Assembly: GCF_013378055.1 (NCBI RefSeq)
Contig: NZ_CP051130.1
Location: 1,426,001 to 1,490,000, forward strand
From: Parasphingopyxis sp. CP4
GTDB lineage: Bacteria; Pseudomonadota; Alphaproteobacteria; Sphingomonadales; Sphingomonadaceae
Reading direction: 5' to 3'
Length of the DNA stretch: 64,000 nucleotides
This document shows positions 16,252 to 25,715 of the stretch, piece by piece. The position numbers and the translations under genes are program-made. Positions within the stretch are counted from its first letter, which is position 1; the number at the start of each line of letters is the position of its first letter. Under the pieces are notes generated by a model. The model was not told the DNA's origin. It saw only the letters and a program-made list of their open reading frames with translations, and ran no database searches.

Positions 16252-17535
16252 ATGACAGCAAATAGTTGGGAGAATTGGTCCGGAAGCGTTCAGGCCCAAC
16301 CGGCTCAGATTGCCTCGCCGCGATCCGAAGCGGAATTAGCGCAGCTCGTCACCCAACATGACAAGGTCCGGGTTACCGGAGCCGGACACAGCTTCATGCC
16401 GCTATGCGAGACAGATGGCCTGCTCCTTCGGCTCGACAATCTCGAAGGCGAACCGACAATCGCCGAGGACGGGAAGAGCGCATGGGCACCCGCCGGTTGG
16501 AGCCTCGCCAAGCTCACCCAATGGCTATGGGACCGCGGTTATTCGTTGCCGAACCAGGGTGACGTGAACCCGCAGTCCCTGGCGGGCGCGATATCGACCG
16601 GTACGCATGGAACCGGCGCAGATCTGGGAAGTCTCGCCACGATTGCGAGCGGTTTTCGTCTGATGTTGGCTGATGGTTCTGTCGTCGAATGCAGTCCAAC
16701 AGGAAATGAATCGCTTTTTCAGGCGCAACGCCTGTCGCTGGGTCTCCTGGGCATCGCCATCACGATCAAGATCGACATTCTCCCCGCCTATCATCTGGAA
16801 GAACATCTCGAGGCGATCCCGATGGATGCGCTCGAGGAACGCTGGGACGAATTGGCCGGCGAATATCGCCATGTCGAATTCTGGGCCTTTCCCTATGCCG
16901 ACACTGCCATCCTGAAGACGCTCCAGCCGTGCGATGAATGCCCTTCCCCTACCAAGACCACGGACATGGATGAAAAGGCCTTCGCGCTTTACTGCAAGAC
17001 GGTCGCGCGAATGCCGAAGCTGACGGCATCGCTGCAGCGCCAGATCATGAAGCAGATGAAATCCAGCGAGCGCCGCGGCCCGGCCTATGTGATTTTCCCG
17101 TCTGATCGGAATACGCGTTTTGAGGAGATGGAGCACCAGCTGCCGCGCGCAAACGGCTTTGCCGCGCTTCGCACCGTGATCGACTGGATACGGCGGGAGA
17201 AACTGCCGGTCAGCTTTCCCTTCGAATATCGGCTGGTTGCTGGCGACGATATCTGGATGAGCCCGTTCAACAATGGCCCCTGCGCTTCGATATCCATGCA
17301 TCAATATGCGAAGATGGCCTGGCGCGATATCTTCGCCGAAGCCGAGGCTATTTTTCGTGATCATGGCGGGCGTCCGCATTGGGCGAAGCGCCACACCCTG
17401 GCTTTTGATGATGTACAGCGCCTGTACCCCAAGGCCGATGCGTTTCGCAGCGCCTGCCTTGCTGCTGACCCGGATGGAAAATTCGCTAACCCGGCCTTGG
17501 CCGAGCTATTCCAGCTGGGGGACAGATCGTCATGA
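16252..17535 (+). CDS. FAD-linked aldonolactone oxidase (D-arabinono-1,4-lactone oxidase family)
   Basis: A 427-residue flavoprotein. The N-terminal FAD-binding domain has V-R-V-T-G-A-G-H-S-F (covalent-flavin-type histidine), P-N-Q-G-D and the G-A-I-S-T-G-T-H-G-T-G loop; the C-terminal half matches the ALO/L-gulonolactone oxidase substrate domain, ending H-W-A-K-R-H. The ATG at 16252 is preferred to an in-frame upstream start at 16198, as M-T-A-N-S-W-E-N-W-S fits the family. Its stop overlaps the next gene's ATG by 4 bases, so the two form an operon. Likely oxidises a sugar lactone or polyol; the exact substrate is unknown. Confidence 0.9.
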   Translation: MTANSWENWSGSVQAQPAQIASPRSEAELAQLVTQHDKVRVTGAGHSFMPLCETDGLLLRLDNLEGEPTIAEDGKSAWAPAGWSLAKLTQWLWDRGYSLPNQGDVNPQSLAGAISTGTHGTGADLGSLATIASGFRLMLADGSVVECSPTGNESLFQAQRLSLGLLGIAITIKIDILPAYHLEEHLEAIPMDALEERWDELAGEYRHVEFWAFPYADTAILKTLQPCDECPSPTKTTDMDEKAFALYCKTVARMPKLTASLQRQIMKQMKSSERRGPAYVIFPSDRNTRFEEMEHQLPRANGFAALRTVIDWIRREKLPVSFPFEYRLVAGDDIWMSPFNNGPCASISMHQYAKMAWRDIFAEAEAIFRDHGGRPHWAKRHTLAFDDVQRLYPKADAFRSACLAADPDGKFANPALAELFQLGDRSS

Positions 17536-18665
17536 ATGCCACTTCCGAGAATGAACGGTTTTTGGGTCAGCAAGGCGGCCGCCGATCGCTCAACACACCT
17601 GCATTGGTGATAGATCGCAAAGCCTTGGGCCGAAATATTGACCGGATGGCTGAGTTTGCAGCACGCCATGCGATCGGCCTGCGTCCCCATGCAAAGACGC
17701 ATAAGAGCTTCGAGATTGCGAGCCTGCAGGTCGCCGCCGGTGCCAAAGGCGTGTGTTGTGCGAAGCTGGGTGAGGCTGAGGCGCTCGTGTCCGCTGGCCC
17801 CATTCCCAGCATCCTGATCACCTCGCCTATCGTATCGGACGCAGCCATCACTCGCCTGGCCAAGCTCGCATCGGAAACATCGGAACTGATGCTCGTGGTC
17901 GATCACCCGGACAATGCCAAAAAACTGGCAGCCGTGTTTGACGAGGATGATCCGTTGCATGTCCTCATCGATATCGATCCGGGCATTCACCGCACAGGCG
18001 TTGCTTCGCCCGAAGCCGCCTTGGCGCTCGCCGAAGAAATATCCCGCCATGCATCGTTGCGATTTCGCGGTCTGCAATTCTATTGCGGGCTGCATCAACA
18101 CATACAATCCTATGAAGAACGGCGCACCGCGATCATCGAGCGGACCGACTATCTGCGCGGGATAGTCACGCTTTTGTCCGATGCCGGAATGTCGCCGGAA
18201 ATCATCAGCGGCGGTGGTACCGGCACCCATGAAATTGACGCTGAACTTGGACTGTTCAACGAGCTGCAGGTCGGATCTTATGTCTTCATGGACAATGAAT
18301 ATGGGGAGTGCGAGCTCTTCGCCGAAGCGGAGAATTTCGAAACAGCCCTGCTCGTTGATACGCGGATTATCAGCTGCAACACGCCAGGCATGGCGACAGT
18401 CGACGCTGGCTTCAAAGCCTTGTCGACTGATGGAGGCACGCCAATCGTGATGGACGGCGTCCCCGAGGAAACGAGATATATTTTCATGGGCGACGAACAT
18501 GGCGCATTGATCAATGCGGACCATGAGTTTGACCATGGCGCTACCGTCTCAGTGCAAGTCCCGCACTGCGATCCGACCGTTAACTTGCACGACGCCTATC
18601 ATGTCGTCGAGGATGATACGCTCGTCGATATTTGGCCGGTGACCGCCCGCGGACGCAGCCGCTAG
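17532..18665 (+). CDS. PLP-dependent D-threonine aldolase-like / DSD1-family protein
   Basis: A 377-residue fold-type III PLP enzyme. The cofactor lysine is in R-P-H-A-K-T-H-K-S (Lys55), with an alanine-racemase-type barrel following. Near the C-terminus V-P-H-C-D-P-T-V-N-L-H supplies the His/Cys metal ligands characteristic of D-threonine aldolase and D-serine dehydratase. It could cleave or dehydrate D-hydroxy-amino acids. It overlaps the upstream lactone oxidase by 4 bases, an arrangement that suggests a shared catabolic role, though no pathway is established. Confidence 0.88.
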   Translation: MNATSENERFLGQQGGRRSLNTPALVIDRKALGRNIDRMAEFAARHAIGLRPHAKTHKSFEIASLQVAAGAKGVCCAKLGEAEALVSAGPIPSILITSPIVSDAAITRLAKLASETSELMLVVDHPDNAKKLAAVFDEDDPLHVLIDIDPGIHRTGVASPEAALALAEEISRHASLRFRGLQFYCGLHQHIQSYEERRTAIIERTDYLRGIVTLLSDAGMSPEIISGGGTGTHEIDAELGLFNELQVGSYVFMDNEYGECELFAEAENFETALLVDTRIISCNTPGMATVDAGFKALSTDGGTPIVMDGVPEETRYIFMGDEHGALINADHEFDHGATVSVQVPHCDPTVNLHDAYHVVEDDTLVDIWPVTARGRSR

Positions 18666-18677
18666 GCACGCCCTCGC

Positions 18678-19307
18678 CTAGCCAGGCAGATCAACCAGCG
18701 GACCACCGATCTCGATAGCTTTCTTGTACGCCGGACGATTCATCAACCGGCCAAGATAAGCTTTCGCATTGGGACGTTCGTCGAGCAGGCTGACAAGATT
18801 GGACAGCTCGAGCAGATATTCGAGATTGATATCGGCGCCGGTGAATGTGTCACCCAGCAGGAATTCGCGCCCTTCCAGATGGCCGTCAATATAATCGAGC
18901 AATTTGGTGACTTCTCCGCCGACAAATCCGCCCAACACATCTCCAAGACCGCCAAAGCGTGGCCCAAGCAAAGTCAGCAGGATCGGCATCGACAGCGTGC
19001 CTTCGGCAAATTGCAGCCATTCAAGATAAGGCGCCCGATCCGCGTTTGATGACGGAGCCAACTGCCCCTCGCCGCGCGTCTCGATGATATATTCGATGAT
19101 CGCCCCGGACTCGACCATGACATGGCCGTCAATCTCGACCGTGGGCGCCTTTCCGAGCGGATGAATCGCAAACAGATCTTCCTGCGAGCGATTGGTTTCC
19201 GGATGCCGGTGATGCTCCTCCATCTCGTAATGGAGCCCAAGCTCTTCGAGCAGCCAGATGATGCGCGTCGAGCGCGAAAAGCGCAGATGATGAAGCTTGA
19301 TGGTCAT
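18678..19307 (-). CDS. Glutathione S-transferase family protein
   Basis: A 209-residue GST: an N-terminal thioredoxin-fold half starting I-K-L-H-H-L-R-F-S-R-S-T-R-I-I-W-L-L-E-E-L (serines near position 10-13 may activate glutathione), P-L-G-K-A-P-T-V and E-S-G-A-I-I-E-Y-I, then an all-helical C-terminal half with the G-D-T-F-T-G-A-D-I-N capping box. Convergent with the upstream plus-strand operon and 12 bases from it. Substrate unknown; a general detoxification role is the family default. Confidence 0.92.
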   Translation of the reverse strand: MTIKLHHLRFSRSTRIIWLLEELGLHYEMEEHHRHPETNRSQEDLFAIHPLGKAPTVEIDGHVMVESGAIIEYIIETRGEGQLAPSSNADRAPYLEWLQFAEGTLSMPILLTLLGPRFGGLGDVLGGFVGGEVTKLLDYIDGHLEGREFLLGDTFTGADINLEYLLELSNLVSLLDERPNAKAYLGRLMNRPAYKKAIEIGGPLVDLPG

Positions 19308-19328
19308 GAAATGGTCCTTTGAGGGGAA

Positions 19329-20306
19329 TCAGGAATCCGGTGTGGTCGCAGCGTCATTCTCGCCTAAATCTTCACTGCGCAAGAGAAAATTGGACCGGAG
19401 CTGTCCGTTTGCCACCAATGCGTCCAGGTGATCACGGTCATGACTGGGTACCAAAATGATGTCCGGATTGGCTGTTCGCATGTCATGGAGCGCGCGGACC
19501 TGAGCCAGCACATTGGGTCGATCCTCATTGGGATCGAACATGAGATATTGGAGGAGCCTTGGGCGGGTCGAGAGATTGTCTATATTGCTCATCGCCCAGA
19601 CGATATCGCCGATCAGGAAATATTCCTCGCCCGAGGCCAGCCGGACATAAAAGGATTGCGTACCCGGCGTATGGCCAGCGCTTGGGACGCGGACCACGCC
19701 AGGTGCAATACGCTCGGGCCCATCGAAACTGGTAGTTGCTGAACCGGCAATCTCGCCCGCCAACTCACCATCAATGGCGAATTGGGGCATCGCATCGAGC
19801 TGCAGTGCATTGAGCCGCAAGCGCGGCGCCAAAGCCGCCGGATCGGGGTGACGTGCGATCGCCATGACATGATCAAGATGCTCATGCGTGATCAGGACCT
19901 GTTCGGCTTGCAGCATTGCCTCCAAGACCCGTTGATAGGCATCGCCATCAAAGTGAGACGTTTCCGCAGACTGCGCCATTTCGGCGGCGGTTGCTTCATC
20001 GGCTGCCCCACCGATGACGATCGCTTGGTCAGGCCAGACAATTTGAAGTGCGGTGTAGGCAAGCTGGAATTCCCGGCCAAAATCTCCCGCGTCCGCCGCA
20101 AAACCCGGTGCCGTATCCGTACCGACGGTTTCGATGCGGATTTCGACCGGCAGGTTGCCAGCATCCTCACTCACCATCGTGCGATAGGCATCGAGATCGA
20201 AGACATCTTCTGCCGATGCCGGGGCGCGCGCATCAAGAAGTAGCCACCAAAAGGCTAAGGCGAGAACTGCAAGAACAGCCCCTAGCCAGTAGATCCATTT
20301 CTTCAT
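19329..20306 (-). CDS. Membrane-anchored MBL-fold hydrolase
   Basis: A 325-residue protein with an N-terminal uncleaved-looking anchor (about residues 5-24) and an extracytoplasmic MBL domain. The metal signature is T-H-E-H-L-D-H, followed by P-S-A-G-H-T-P-G-T-Q-S-F, I-G-D-I-V-W-A and P-S-H-D-R-D-H near the end. This is the third MBL-fold gene in the first 20 kb. It lies just downstream of the epimerase gene (22-base gap) and upstream of the GST on the same strand. Substrate unknown. Confidence 0.87.
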   Translation of the reverse strand: MKKWIYWLGAVLAVLALAFWWLLLDARAPASAEDVFDLDAYRTMVSEDAGNLPVEIRIETVGTDTAPGFAADAGDFGREFQLAYTALQIVWPDQAIVIGGAADEATAAEMAQSAETSHFDGDAYQRVLEAMLQAEQVLITHEHLDHVMAIARHPDPAALAPRLRLNALQLDAMPQFAIDGELAGEIAGSATTSFDGPERIAPGVVRVPSAGHTPGTQSFYVRLASGEEYFLIGDIVWAMSNIDNLSTRPRLLQYLMFDPNEDRPNVLAQVRALHDMRTANPDIILVPSHDRDHLDALVANGQLRSNFLLRSEDLGENDAATTPDS

Positions 20307-20328
20307 GTGTCCCTCCCGCTCACTCAGC

Positions 20329-21291
20329 CTATCGCCTTACAATCGGCGACACATAATCCGGGTCATGGGCATAGGGGAGCGGACCATCGCTCTGCAAGGC
20401 GTTGAGAATTGTGGCAAAGTCGGTGTCGAACCGAAAACCCGTATGTCGAACGAATTTCGAAGGATCATAGACGCGATCGATATAGGGGGGCAGCGTCCAG
20501 CCACGTCGCGCATAGATATCGGCAGCATCGGGAAAGTGGCGCGCAATAACGGCGGGCGCGTCGTCGATCAGCGCCGCGGCCTCAGCCTGCCCAAAGGGGG
20601 GTGGGGCGGATAGGATATATGTCTCGCACCCCATACCGGGCGCAGCGCCCAGCGCCGTAACATGCGCGCGTGCCGCATCCTCAACGGTAAGGCGGCGGTT
20701 CAGAAATTCATTGGCTTTCAAATTCTCGCCGCTTGGTTCGCTGTGCGTATCATCGTCTTCGGGGAAGAAGCGTCCAGTGCGCAGAATCGCAACGTCGAGA
20801 CCATGCAACTCATGGTAGAGGCGGCACAGATGTTCGGCGGCAAGCTTTGTCACTCCATAGATGTTGCGGGGTCGTAGCGGACCAAATTCCTCATCGAGCC
20901 ACCACGCCTGTTGCGCGCCGCCCTCTTTGCCCGCGCGGACATCGGCCCGGATCATCAGCGAAGTTGTCGATGTAAACACAAAACGGTCATGGCCGGCTGC
21001 GATCGCTGCTTCGAGCAAGTTCAGCGTGCCCGAAACATTGGTATCGATGAACGCCTGTGCCGGGTTTCGGGCAATATCCGGCTTGTGGAGCGCGCCAGCA
21101 TGGATGACGGCTTCGGTCCTGTAATCCGCGAACGCCTGGTCAATGGCGGTGCGGTCGGCGACTGACGCAATGATCTGGGTATATGCGCCGGGAACGATGT
21201 CGAGTCCCACGCACTCATGTCCGGCAGCTTGCAACATCGGCGCAAGATATCGCCCCAGCCAGCCAGATGATCCGGTCAGCAGGACGCGCAT
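20329..21291 (-). CDS. NAD(P)-dependent epimerase/dehydratase (extended SDR)
   Basis: A 320-residue extended short-chain dehydrogenase. The Rossmann motif G-S-S-G-W-L-G is at residues 7-13, an acidic residue after strand 2 (V-G-L-D-I) favours NAD(H), and the catalytic S...Y-G-V-T-K signature (S-T-T-S-L then Y-G-V-T-K-L-A-A-E) is intact. Similar proteins epimerise nucleotide sugars or reduce keto groups. Its neighbours are an MBL protein and a CoA transferase on the same strand. The substrate cannot be inferred. Confidence 0.88.
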   Translation of the reverse strand: MRVLLTGSSGWLGRYLAPMLQAAGHECVGLDIVPGAYTQIIASVADRTAIDQAFADYRTEAVIHAGALHKPDIARNPAQAFIDTNVSGTLNLLEAAIAAGHDRFVFTSTTSLMIRADVRAGKEGGAQQAWWLDEEFGPLRPRNIYGVTKLAAEHLCRLYHELHGLDVAILRTGRFFPEDDDTHSEPSGENLKANEFLNRRLTVEDAARAHVTALGAAPGMGCETYILSAPPPFGQAEAAALIDDAPAVIARHFPDAADIYARRGWTLPPYIDRVYDPSKFVRHTGFRFDTDFATILNALQSDGPLPYAHDPDYVSPIVRR

Positions 21292-21316
21292 GCGGATATC
21301 CTAGCGCAGCATCCGA

Positions 21317-21985
21317 TCAGGCAGCCTGCCCAACCCGCTCGATATAATGGGCCGTCGTCTTTTCACCGACTTCCTCAAGCGTCACACCCGGTGCCAGCTC
21401 AATGAGCTCGAATGGGCCATCATGATCCGGCCGATGGAATACGCAGAGATTGGTGATGATCATGTCGACGACATTGGTTCCGGTCAGCGGCAGCGTACAT
21501 TCGGGGATGAACTTGGGATCTCCGGCCTTGGAATTGTGATCCATCACGACGATGATTTTCTTCACGCCGGCAACCAGATCCATCGCGCCGCCCATGCCCT
21601 TGATCATCTTGCCCGGGATCATCCAGTTCGCGATATCGCCATTTTCCGCCACTTCCATCGCGCCCAAAACCGTCAGGTCGATATGTCCGCCGCGGATCAT
21701 CGCAAAACTGTCGGACGAACCAAAATAGCTTGATGACGGAAGCGCGCTGATTGTCTGCTTACCCGCATTGATCAGGTCCGGATCGATTTCGTCCGGATAG
21801 GGAAAGGGTCCGATACCGAGCATACCGTTTTCGGATTGCAGCGTGACCTCCACGCCGTCCGGGATATGATTGGCGACCAGCGTCGGGATGCCGATACCGA
21901 GATTGACATAATAGCCGTCCTCAAGCTCCTGCGCGGCCCGTGCGGCCATCTGGTTCCGGTCCCAGCCTTTGGGTGCATCGCTCAT
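21317..21985 (-). CDS. 3-oxoacid CoA-transferase subunit B
   Basis: Beta subunit of a family I CoA transferase, 222 residues, of the succinyl-CoA:3-ketoacid type. The catalytic glutamate lies in L-Q-S-E-N-G-M-L-G, and the G-I-G-I-P-T-L-V and [14 protein letters not shown] segments are typical. Its start overlaps the stop of the alpha subunit gene by 1 base, so the subunits are made from one message. Probably activates acetoacetate or a related 3-oxoacid for catabolism. Confidence 0.94.
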   Translation of the reverse strand: MSDAPKGWDRNQMAARAAQELEDGYYVNLGIGIPTLVANHIPDGVEVTLQSENGMLGIGPFPYPDEIDPDLINAGKQTISALPSSSYFGSSDSFAMIRGGHIDLTVLGAMEVAENGDIANWMIPGKMIKGMGGAMDLVAGVKKIIVVMDHNSKAGDPKFIPECTLPLTGTNVVDMIITNLCVFHRPDHDGPFELIELAPGVTLEEVGEKTTAHYIERVGQAA

Positions 21986-22707
21986 CAGGCCGTCTCCCTT
22001 TCGCGGGTGGTCTCGAACTCGATCTGCTTGTCATAGGGCGATCCGTCGATCAGCCGTTTGACGTAAATTCCTGGCAAATGAATGCAGTCCGGATCGAGCG
22101 CGCCGACCTCGACAATCTCCTCGACTTCGGCGACGCAAATCTTGCCCGCGGTTGCCATCGGTTGGTTGAAGTTCCGCGCCGTCTTGCGGAACACCAGATT
22201 GCCGCTGGTATCGGCCTTCCAGCCCTTGATGATGCACAGGTCCGCGAAGATACCGCGCTCGAGGATATAATCCTCCATAACGCCATCATGATTGGCAAAC
22301 TGCTTCACTTCCTTGCCCTCGGCAACAACCGTGCCGACGCCGGTTTTCGTATAGAAACCCGGAATGCCTGCGCCGCCGGCCCGGCAGCGTTCGGCGAGTG
22401 TCCCCTGGGGGCAGAATTCCACCTCCAGCTCCTTGGCAAGGAACTGGCGTTCGAATTCCTTATTCTCCCCGACATAGGAGGAGATCATCTTTTTGACCTG
22501 GCGGGTGCGCAGCAGCTTGCCGAGCCCCTCCCCGTCAATCCCCGCATTGTTGGACGCAATGGTCAGCTCTTTGGTTCCGGCATCCCGGATCGCGTCAATC
22601 AGGCGTTCGGGGATGCCACATAGGCCAAATCCTCCGGCGCAGATGTGCATGCCATCAAATAGCAGGCCATCCAGCGCGGCGGCGGCGTCAGGGTATATCT
22701 TTTGCAT
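21985..22707 (-). CDS. 3-oxoacid CoA-transferase subunit A
   Basis: Alpha subunit, about 241 residues, starting [12 protein letters not shown] at the ATG at 22707. A longer frame to 22965 runs through the divergent promoter region and into the next gene and is rejected. The family loop [13 protein letters not shown] is at ~25-37, with [13 protein letters not shown] following. Paired with subunit B. Divergent from the universal stress protein, with a 201-base intergenic region that must hold both promoters. Confidence 0.93.
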   Translation of the reverse strand: MQKIYPDAAAALDGLLFDGMHICAGGFGLCGIPERLIDAIRDAGTKELTIASNNAGIDGEGLGKLLRTRQVKKMISSYVGENKEFERQFLAKELEVEFCPQGTLAERCRAGGAGIPGFYTKTGVGTVVAEGKEVKQFANHDGVMEDYILERGIFADLCIIKGWKADTSGNLVFRKTARNFNQPMATAGKICVAEVEEIVEVGALDPDCIHLPGIYVKRLIDGSPYDKQIEFETTRERETA

Positions 22708-22908
22708 AATGCGCTCCGGCGGGCGTTTCTTGTCACCGGCCATTAGGCAAGGCCGTGGAGTCGGGTCAATTGTCCTGTCTGCGATCATACACGCAAAAGC
22801 TGCAATCGCCGCAGTTTTCGGTCGATAGGCTTTGACTTCGATCAATGCGGATCGACGATTGCCTCCTACTATTATGGGGAAATGCTCATCTAGCCAAGGA
22901 GATTGATC

Positions 22909-23712
22909 ATGCGATCCATCCTGCTCCCCGTGAATAATGAAGAAGGCCTTGAATCCCGCCTGCAAGCCGCGCTTGATCTAGGCCGCGCCACAAACGGTCA
23001 TATCAGCTTTCTGCATGGCATTGCGGTCAGCGATTATGTCGCACTCGATCCCTTTGGCGGATCCTATTTCGTGGCCGAACAGCGTGAAGCGGCGCTCGAA
23101 GAAGCGACCCGCAAACAGACCATGCTCAAGGCGGAAATGGACAATGAAGACGTGGCCTGGGATTTCCTCTCGGTCGATGGCGCGCCCGATGACGTGCTGG
23201 TCGCCCAGTCCCGGGTTGCCGACGTAGCGGTGCTCAGTGAACCGTCTGGCGACAGCGATGCCGATCTCGCGTCGAGCGTCACTTATTTTGTCATGGAAGC
23301 CGAATGTCCGATCCTGGCAGTGCCGCAGTCCAGCAAGGCATTTAACTGCGCTGGCAAGGCTGTCGTCGCCTGGAACGGCTCGGCGCCGGCTGCCAACGCA
23401 ATGCGGGCAGCGATCCCGCTCCTGCAGGTCGCCAATTCGGTCGAGGTTGTCACAATCGGTGAAGATCCAAAGGATTTCCCGGCCGCCAAGGCCTGTGCCT
23501 ATCTGTCACGCCATGGCATCAAGACCGAACTGATTCGCCGCGAGCGGCAAGACAAGATTGCCGATGAAATGCACGACCTGCTGCTCGAACGCAGCGCCGA
23601 CTATATGGTGATGGGTGCTTTCAGCCATAGCCGGCTGCGCGAGACGCTATTCGGTGGAGTGTCGCGTCACTTCATCCAGCAATCGCCAGTGCCGGTGTTT
23701 ATGACGCACTAA
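22909..23712 (+). CDS. Universal stress protein, two-domain
   Basis: About 267 residues in two tandem USP-like halves (residues ~1-145 and ~148-267). The second half keeps V-V-A-W-N-G-S-A-P-A-A-N-A-M-R and the ATP-loop-like M-G-A-F-S-H-S-R-L-R-E-T-L-F-G-G-V-S-R; the first lacks an obvious G-2x-G-9x-G loop. AAGGAG seven bases upstream fixes the ATG at 22909; an in-frame TTG at 22903 is less likely. Role in stress survival is inferred from the family only. Confidence 0.9.
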   Translation: MRSILLPVNNEEGLESRLQAALDLGRATNGHISFLHGIAVSDYVALDPFGGSYFVAEQREAALEEATRKQTMLKAEMDNEDVAWDFLSVDGAPDDVLVAQSRVADVAVLSEPSGDSDADLASSVTYFVMEAECPILAVPQSSKAFNCAGKAVVAWNGSAPAANAMRAAIPLLQVANSVEVVTIGEDPKDFPAAKACAYLSRHGIKTELIRRERQDKIADEMHDLLLERSADYMVMGAFSHSRLRETLFGGVSRHFIQQSPVPVFMTH

Positions 23713-23724
23713 GGCGCGGAGCGG

Positions 23725-24957
23725 CTATTCGGCGGTTTCAGTCGTCAGCGACAGACGCACGCCGGTCAGCGTGCCGTTCCAGCCATAATCACTATCGCGG
23801 CGCCAATAGCGGGTATCGCTATCCCCGCTGAGCGTGAAAGTGGCGGTCCGCTTGGCATAGGACAGGCGGGCGGAGACGCGGATAGTGGTACCGCGGCGCA
23901 TTTCCGATGTGTGAAAGCCAATCGCTTCGCTCTCGAGGAATTGCAGCGGTTCAAGCGTCGGCCAGAGCCCGCCGAAAATGCGATCGCGATCGGCAACCGA
24001 CAGGCGCGTATCGGACGGCGTGACTTCGAAACTATTGAGACCGATCCGATCGCCATCATGCAATCGTGACAGGCGGATGCCGGTGATTGCATCGGCACTG
24101 ACCACAGCGTCGCGCGCGTCAAGAACAGTGACCGCACCACGCCCGATAACGGTGCCCCGGCGCTCGAACAGATTAACCAGCAATGCTGTATCCTCATCGA
24201 TGCCGATCCCCAGACGTGCCGGACCTGGTTGCCGGGCGGTTGCGCGCGCGAGCCGACCCAAGCGCGCCCGTTCCATCAAATGCTGGTCAATCGTGAACGG
24301 CGCAAAGAAACGGAGTCCCTGCATTAAAACCAATGGTTCCGACGGGTTGGTTTCATCGCTCGGCGTGTCACCGACCGGACCAAATAGCGCTTCGAACGGT
24401 CCACCGCGCGCTATCATCGGGCTGCTCATGGCTGCCGCTCCCGCACTGGTGCCGCCAATAATGGCGCCGGCGGCAAGGCGGGCACGGATCGCTGCCAGCA
24501 TCGGGCTATCAATGCCCCCGGGGCGCACCAGTGTACGGTTCAGTCGAGCCTGGTCCCCGCCAGTGAACCAAATCGCTCCCGCATTTTCGATCTTGGCAAT
24601 CTCTTGGGGATTAGCGGCGTTGGCGACCCAATCACCTTCGTCGATATCGGGCGTGTCGGGATCATCGACCGTGGCAAGAGCGACAATAGTAATGACCTCC
24701 GGATCGACGCCGTGATGCATAAGATGGCCAGCAAATGTGGTCGCTCGAGCAGATCCGTCGACCCCGGCCGCTGCAATAATCGCGATGCCAGGGCTGTCCT
24801 CAGGGCGATTGTCGATCAGCGCGCGATAGACTGCTTCATTTTCGAGCAGCAAACCGCCGCCGACAATCAGTAGCCGGCCGTTGTCTGCCTGTGCTGGTCC
24901 GCTAAACAGGACGGCCAGGGCCAGAAGAAAGCCGGCAAATGACCGGAGGAAGATCAC
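23725..24957 (-). CDS. Exported cyanophycinase-like serine peptidase (family S51)
   Basis: About 410 residues with a signal peptide (F-L-L-A-L-A-V-L-F-S-G-P-A-Q-A), then an S51 domain: G-R-L-L-I-V-G-G-G at the start, W-F-T-G-G-D-Q-A-R-L, and the nucleophile elbow G-G-T-S-A-G-A-A, followed by an H-L-M-E-R region. Extracellular cyanophycinases cleave beta-Asp-Arg dipeptides from cyanophycin. A ~120-residue beta-rich C-terminal extension follows the catalytic domain. The start is a GTG at 24957 (overlapping the HAD stop) or a TTG at 24963; no ATG is available. Confidence 0.85.
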   Translation of the reverse strand: MIFLRSFAGFLLALAVLFSGPAQADNGRLLIVGGGLLLENEAVYRALIDNRPEDSPGIAIIAAAGVDGSARATTFAGHLMHHGVDPEVITIVALATVDDPDTPDIDEGDWVANAANPQEIAKIENAGAIWFTGGDQARLNRTLVRPGGIDSPMLAAIRARLAAGAIIGGTSAGAAAMSSPMIARGGPFEALFGPVGDTPSDETNPSEPLVLMQGLRFFAPFTIDQHLMERARLGRLARATARQPGPARLGIGIDEDTALLVNLFERRGTVIGRGAVTVLDARDAVVSADAITGIRLSRLHDGDRIGLNSFEVTPSDTRLSVADRDRIFGGLWPTLEPLQFLESEAIGFHTSEMRRGTTIRVSARLSYAKRTATFTLSGDSDTRYWRRDSDYGWNGTLTGVRLSLTTETAE

Positions 24958-25607
24958 ACCCAACCGTCTTCAAATTCAAGAACGGTGCCCAGATCTACAA
25001 GCGCCTTATCTTCGCCGACCACCTTGATCGCAGCCATGCCCAATCCGGCAGCGGGCTTACAGTTGATACCCAGATCGTCGAGATAGACGCAGGCCGTAGC
25101 TTCGACCTCCAGTGCGTCGCACATCATCTCGTAAATTCGCGGATCGGGCTTGCGCACACCGACCTTGGAGCTTTCAATCACATGATCGAACCGCGCCATG
25201 ATCTCGGCAATTGCTGCCGCTTTTTCCGCGCTGCCCGCCATTCCGGCACCTTTGCCGGCCGGCACATTGTTGGTGATGCAGCCAATGGCGAAACCTTTGG
25301 ATTTCAAAATGTCCAACGCCTCAACCATCCGCGGTCGGATATCGCCAGACAGGCAGGCAAGCACATCGCTTCCGCGCAGCTCGACACCGACGGCCCGTGC
25401 TTCTTCCGCAAACAGCGTATCGAATTCAGCCGCATTAATCTCTGATCGCTCGAACTTCGCCCAGGCATTGCTGTCCGGGTCAGCCGCATTGATCTTGCGC
25501 ACACTGTTGATCGGCATGCCGCGTTCTTCTTCCATGCGATTGAACGCATCGAAGGGCGAGGATGTTATCACGCCACCGAAATCCCAAATCACCGTCGTCT
25601 TGTTCAT
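24954..25607 (-). CDS. HAD-superfamily hydrolase
   Basis: A haloacid-dehalogenase-type hydrolase of about 217 residues. Motif I is W-D-F-G-G-V-I-T (the second catalytic aspartate is replaced by glycine, as in several epoxide-hydrolase-N/YihX-like members), motif II is the I-T-N-N region, motif III K-P-D-P-R-I-Y-E and motif IV Y-L-D-D-L-G-I-N. The ATG at 25607 has GAGG six bases upstream; an ATG at 25613 is an alternative. It overlaps the cyanophycinase start, so the two are probably cotranscribed. Substrate unknown. Confidence 0.87.
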   Translation of the reverse strand: MNKTTVIWDFGGVITSSPFDAFNRMEEERGMPINSVRKINAADPDSNAWAKFERSEINAAEFDTLFAEEARAVGVELRGSDVLACLSGDIRPRMVEALDILKSKGFAIGCITNNVPAGKGAGMAGSAEKAAAIAEIMARFDHVIESSKVGVRKPDPRIYEMMCDALEVEATACVYLDDLGINCKPAAGLGMAAIKVVGEDKALVDLGTVLEFEDGWV

Positions 25608-25715
25608 CGCCATCCTCGCCGAAAATTTCTGCGTGGTCCTTAGAGGCGATGAATCGCACCGGTCAAACAATAGCTTCGCGGATGCGACGGTTTGCCGCGA
25701 TGAAAAGCCAGCTCG

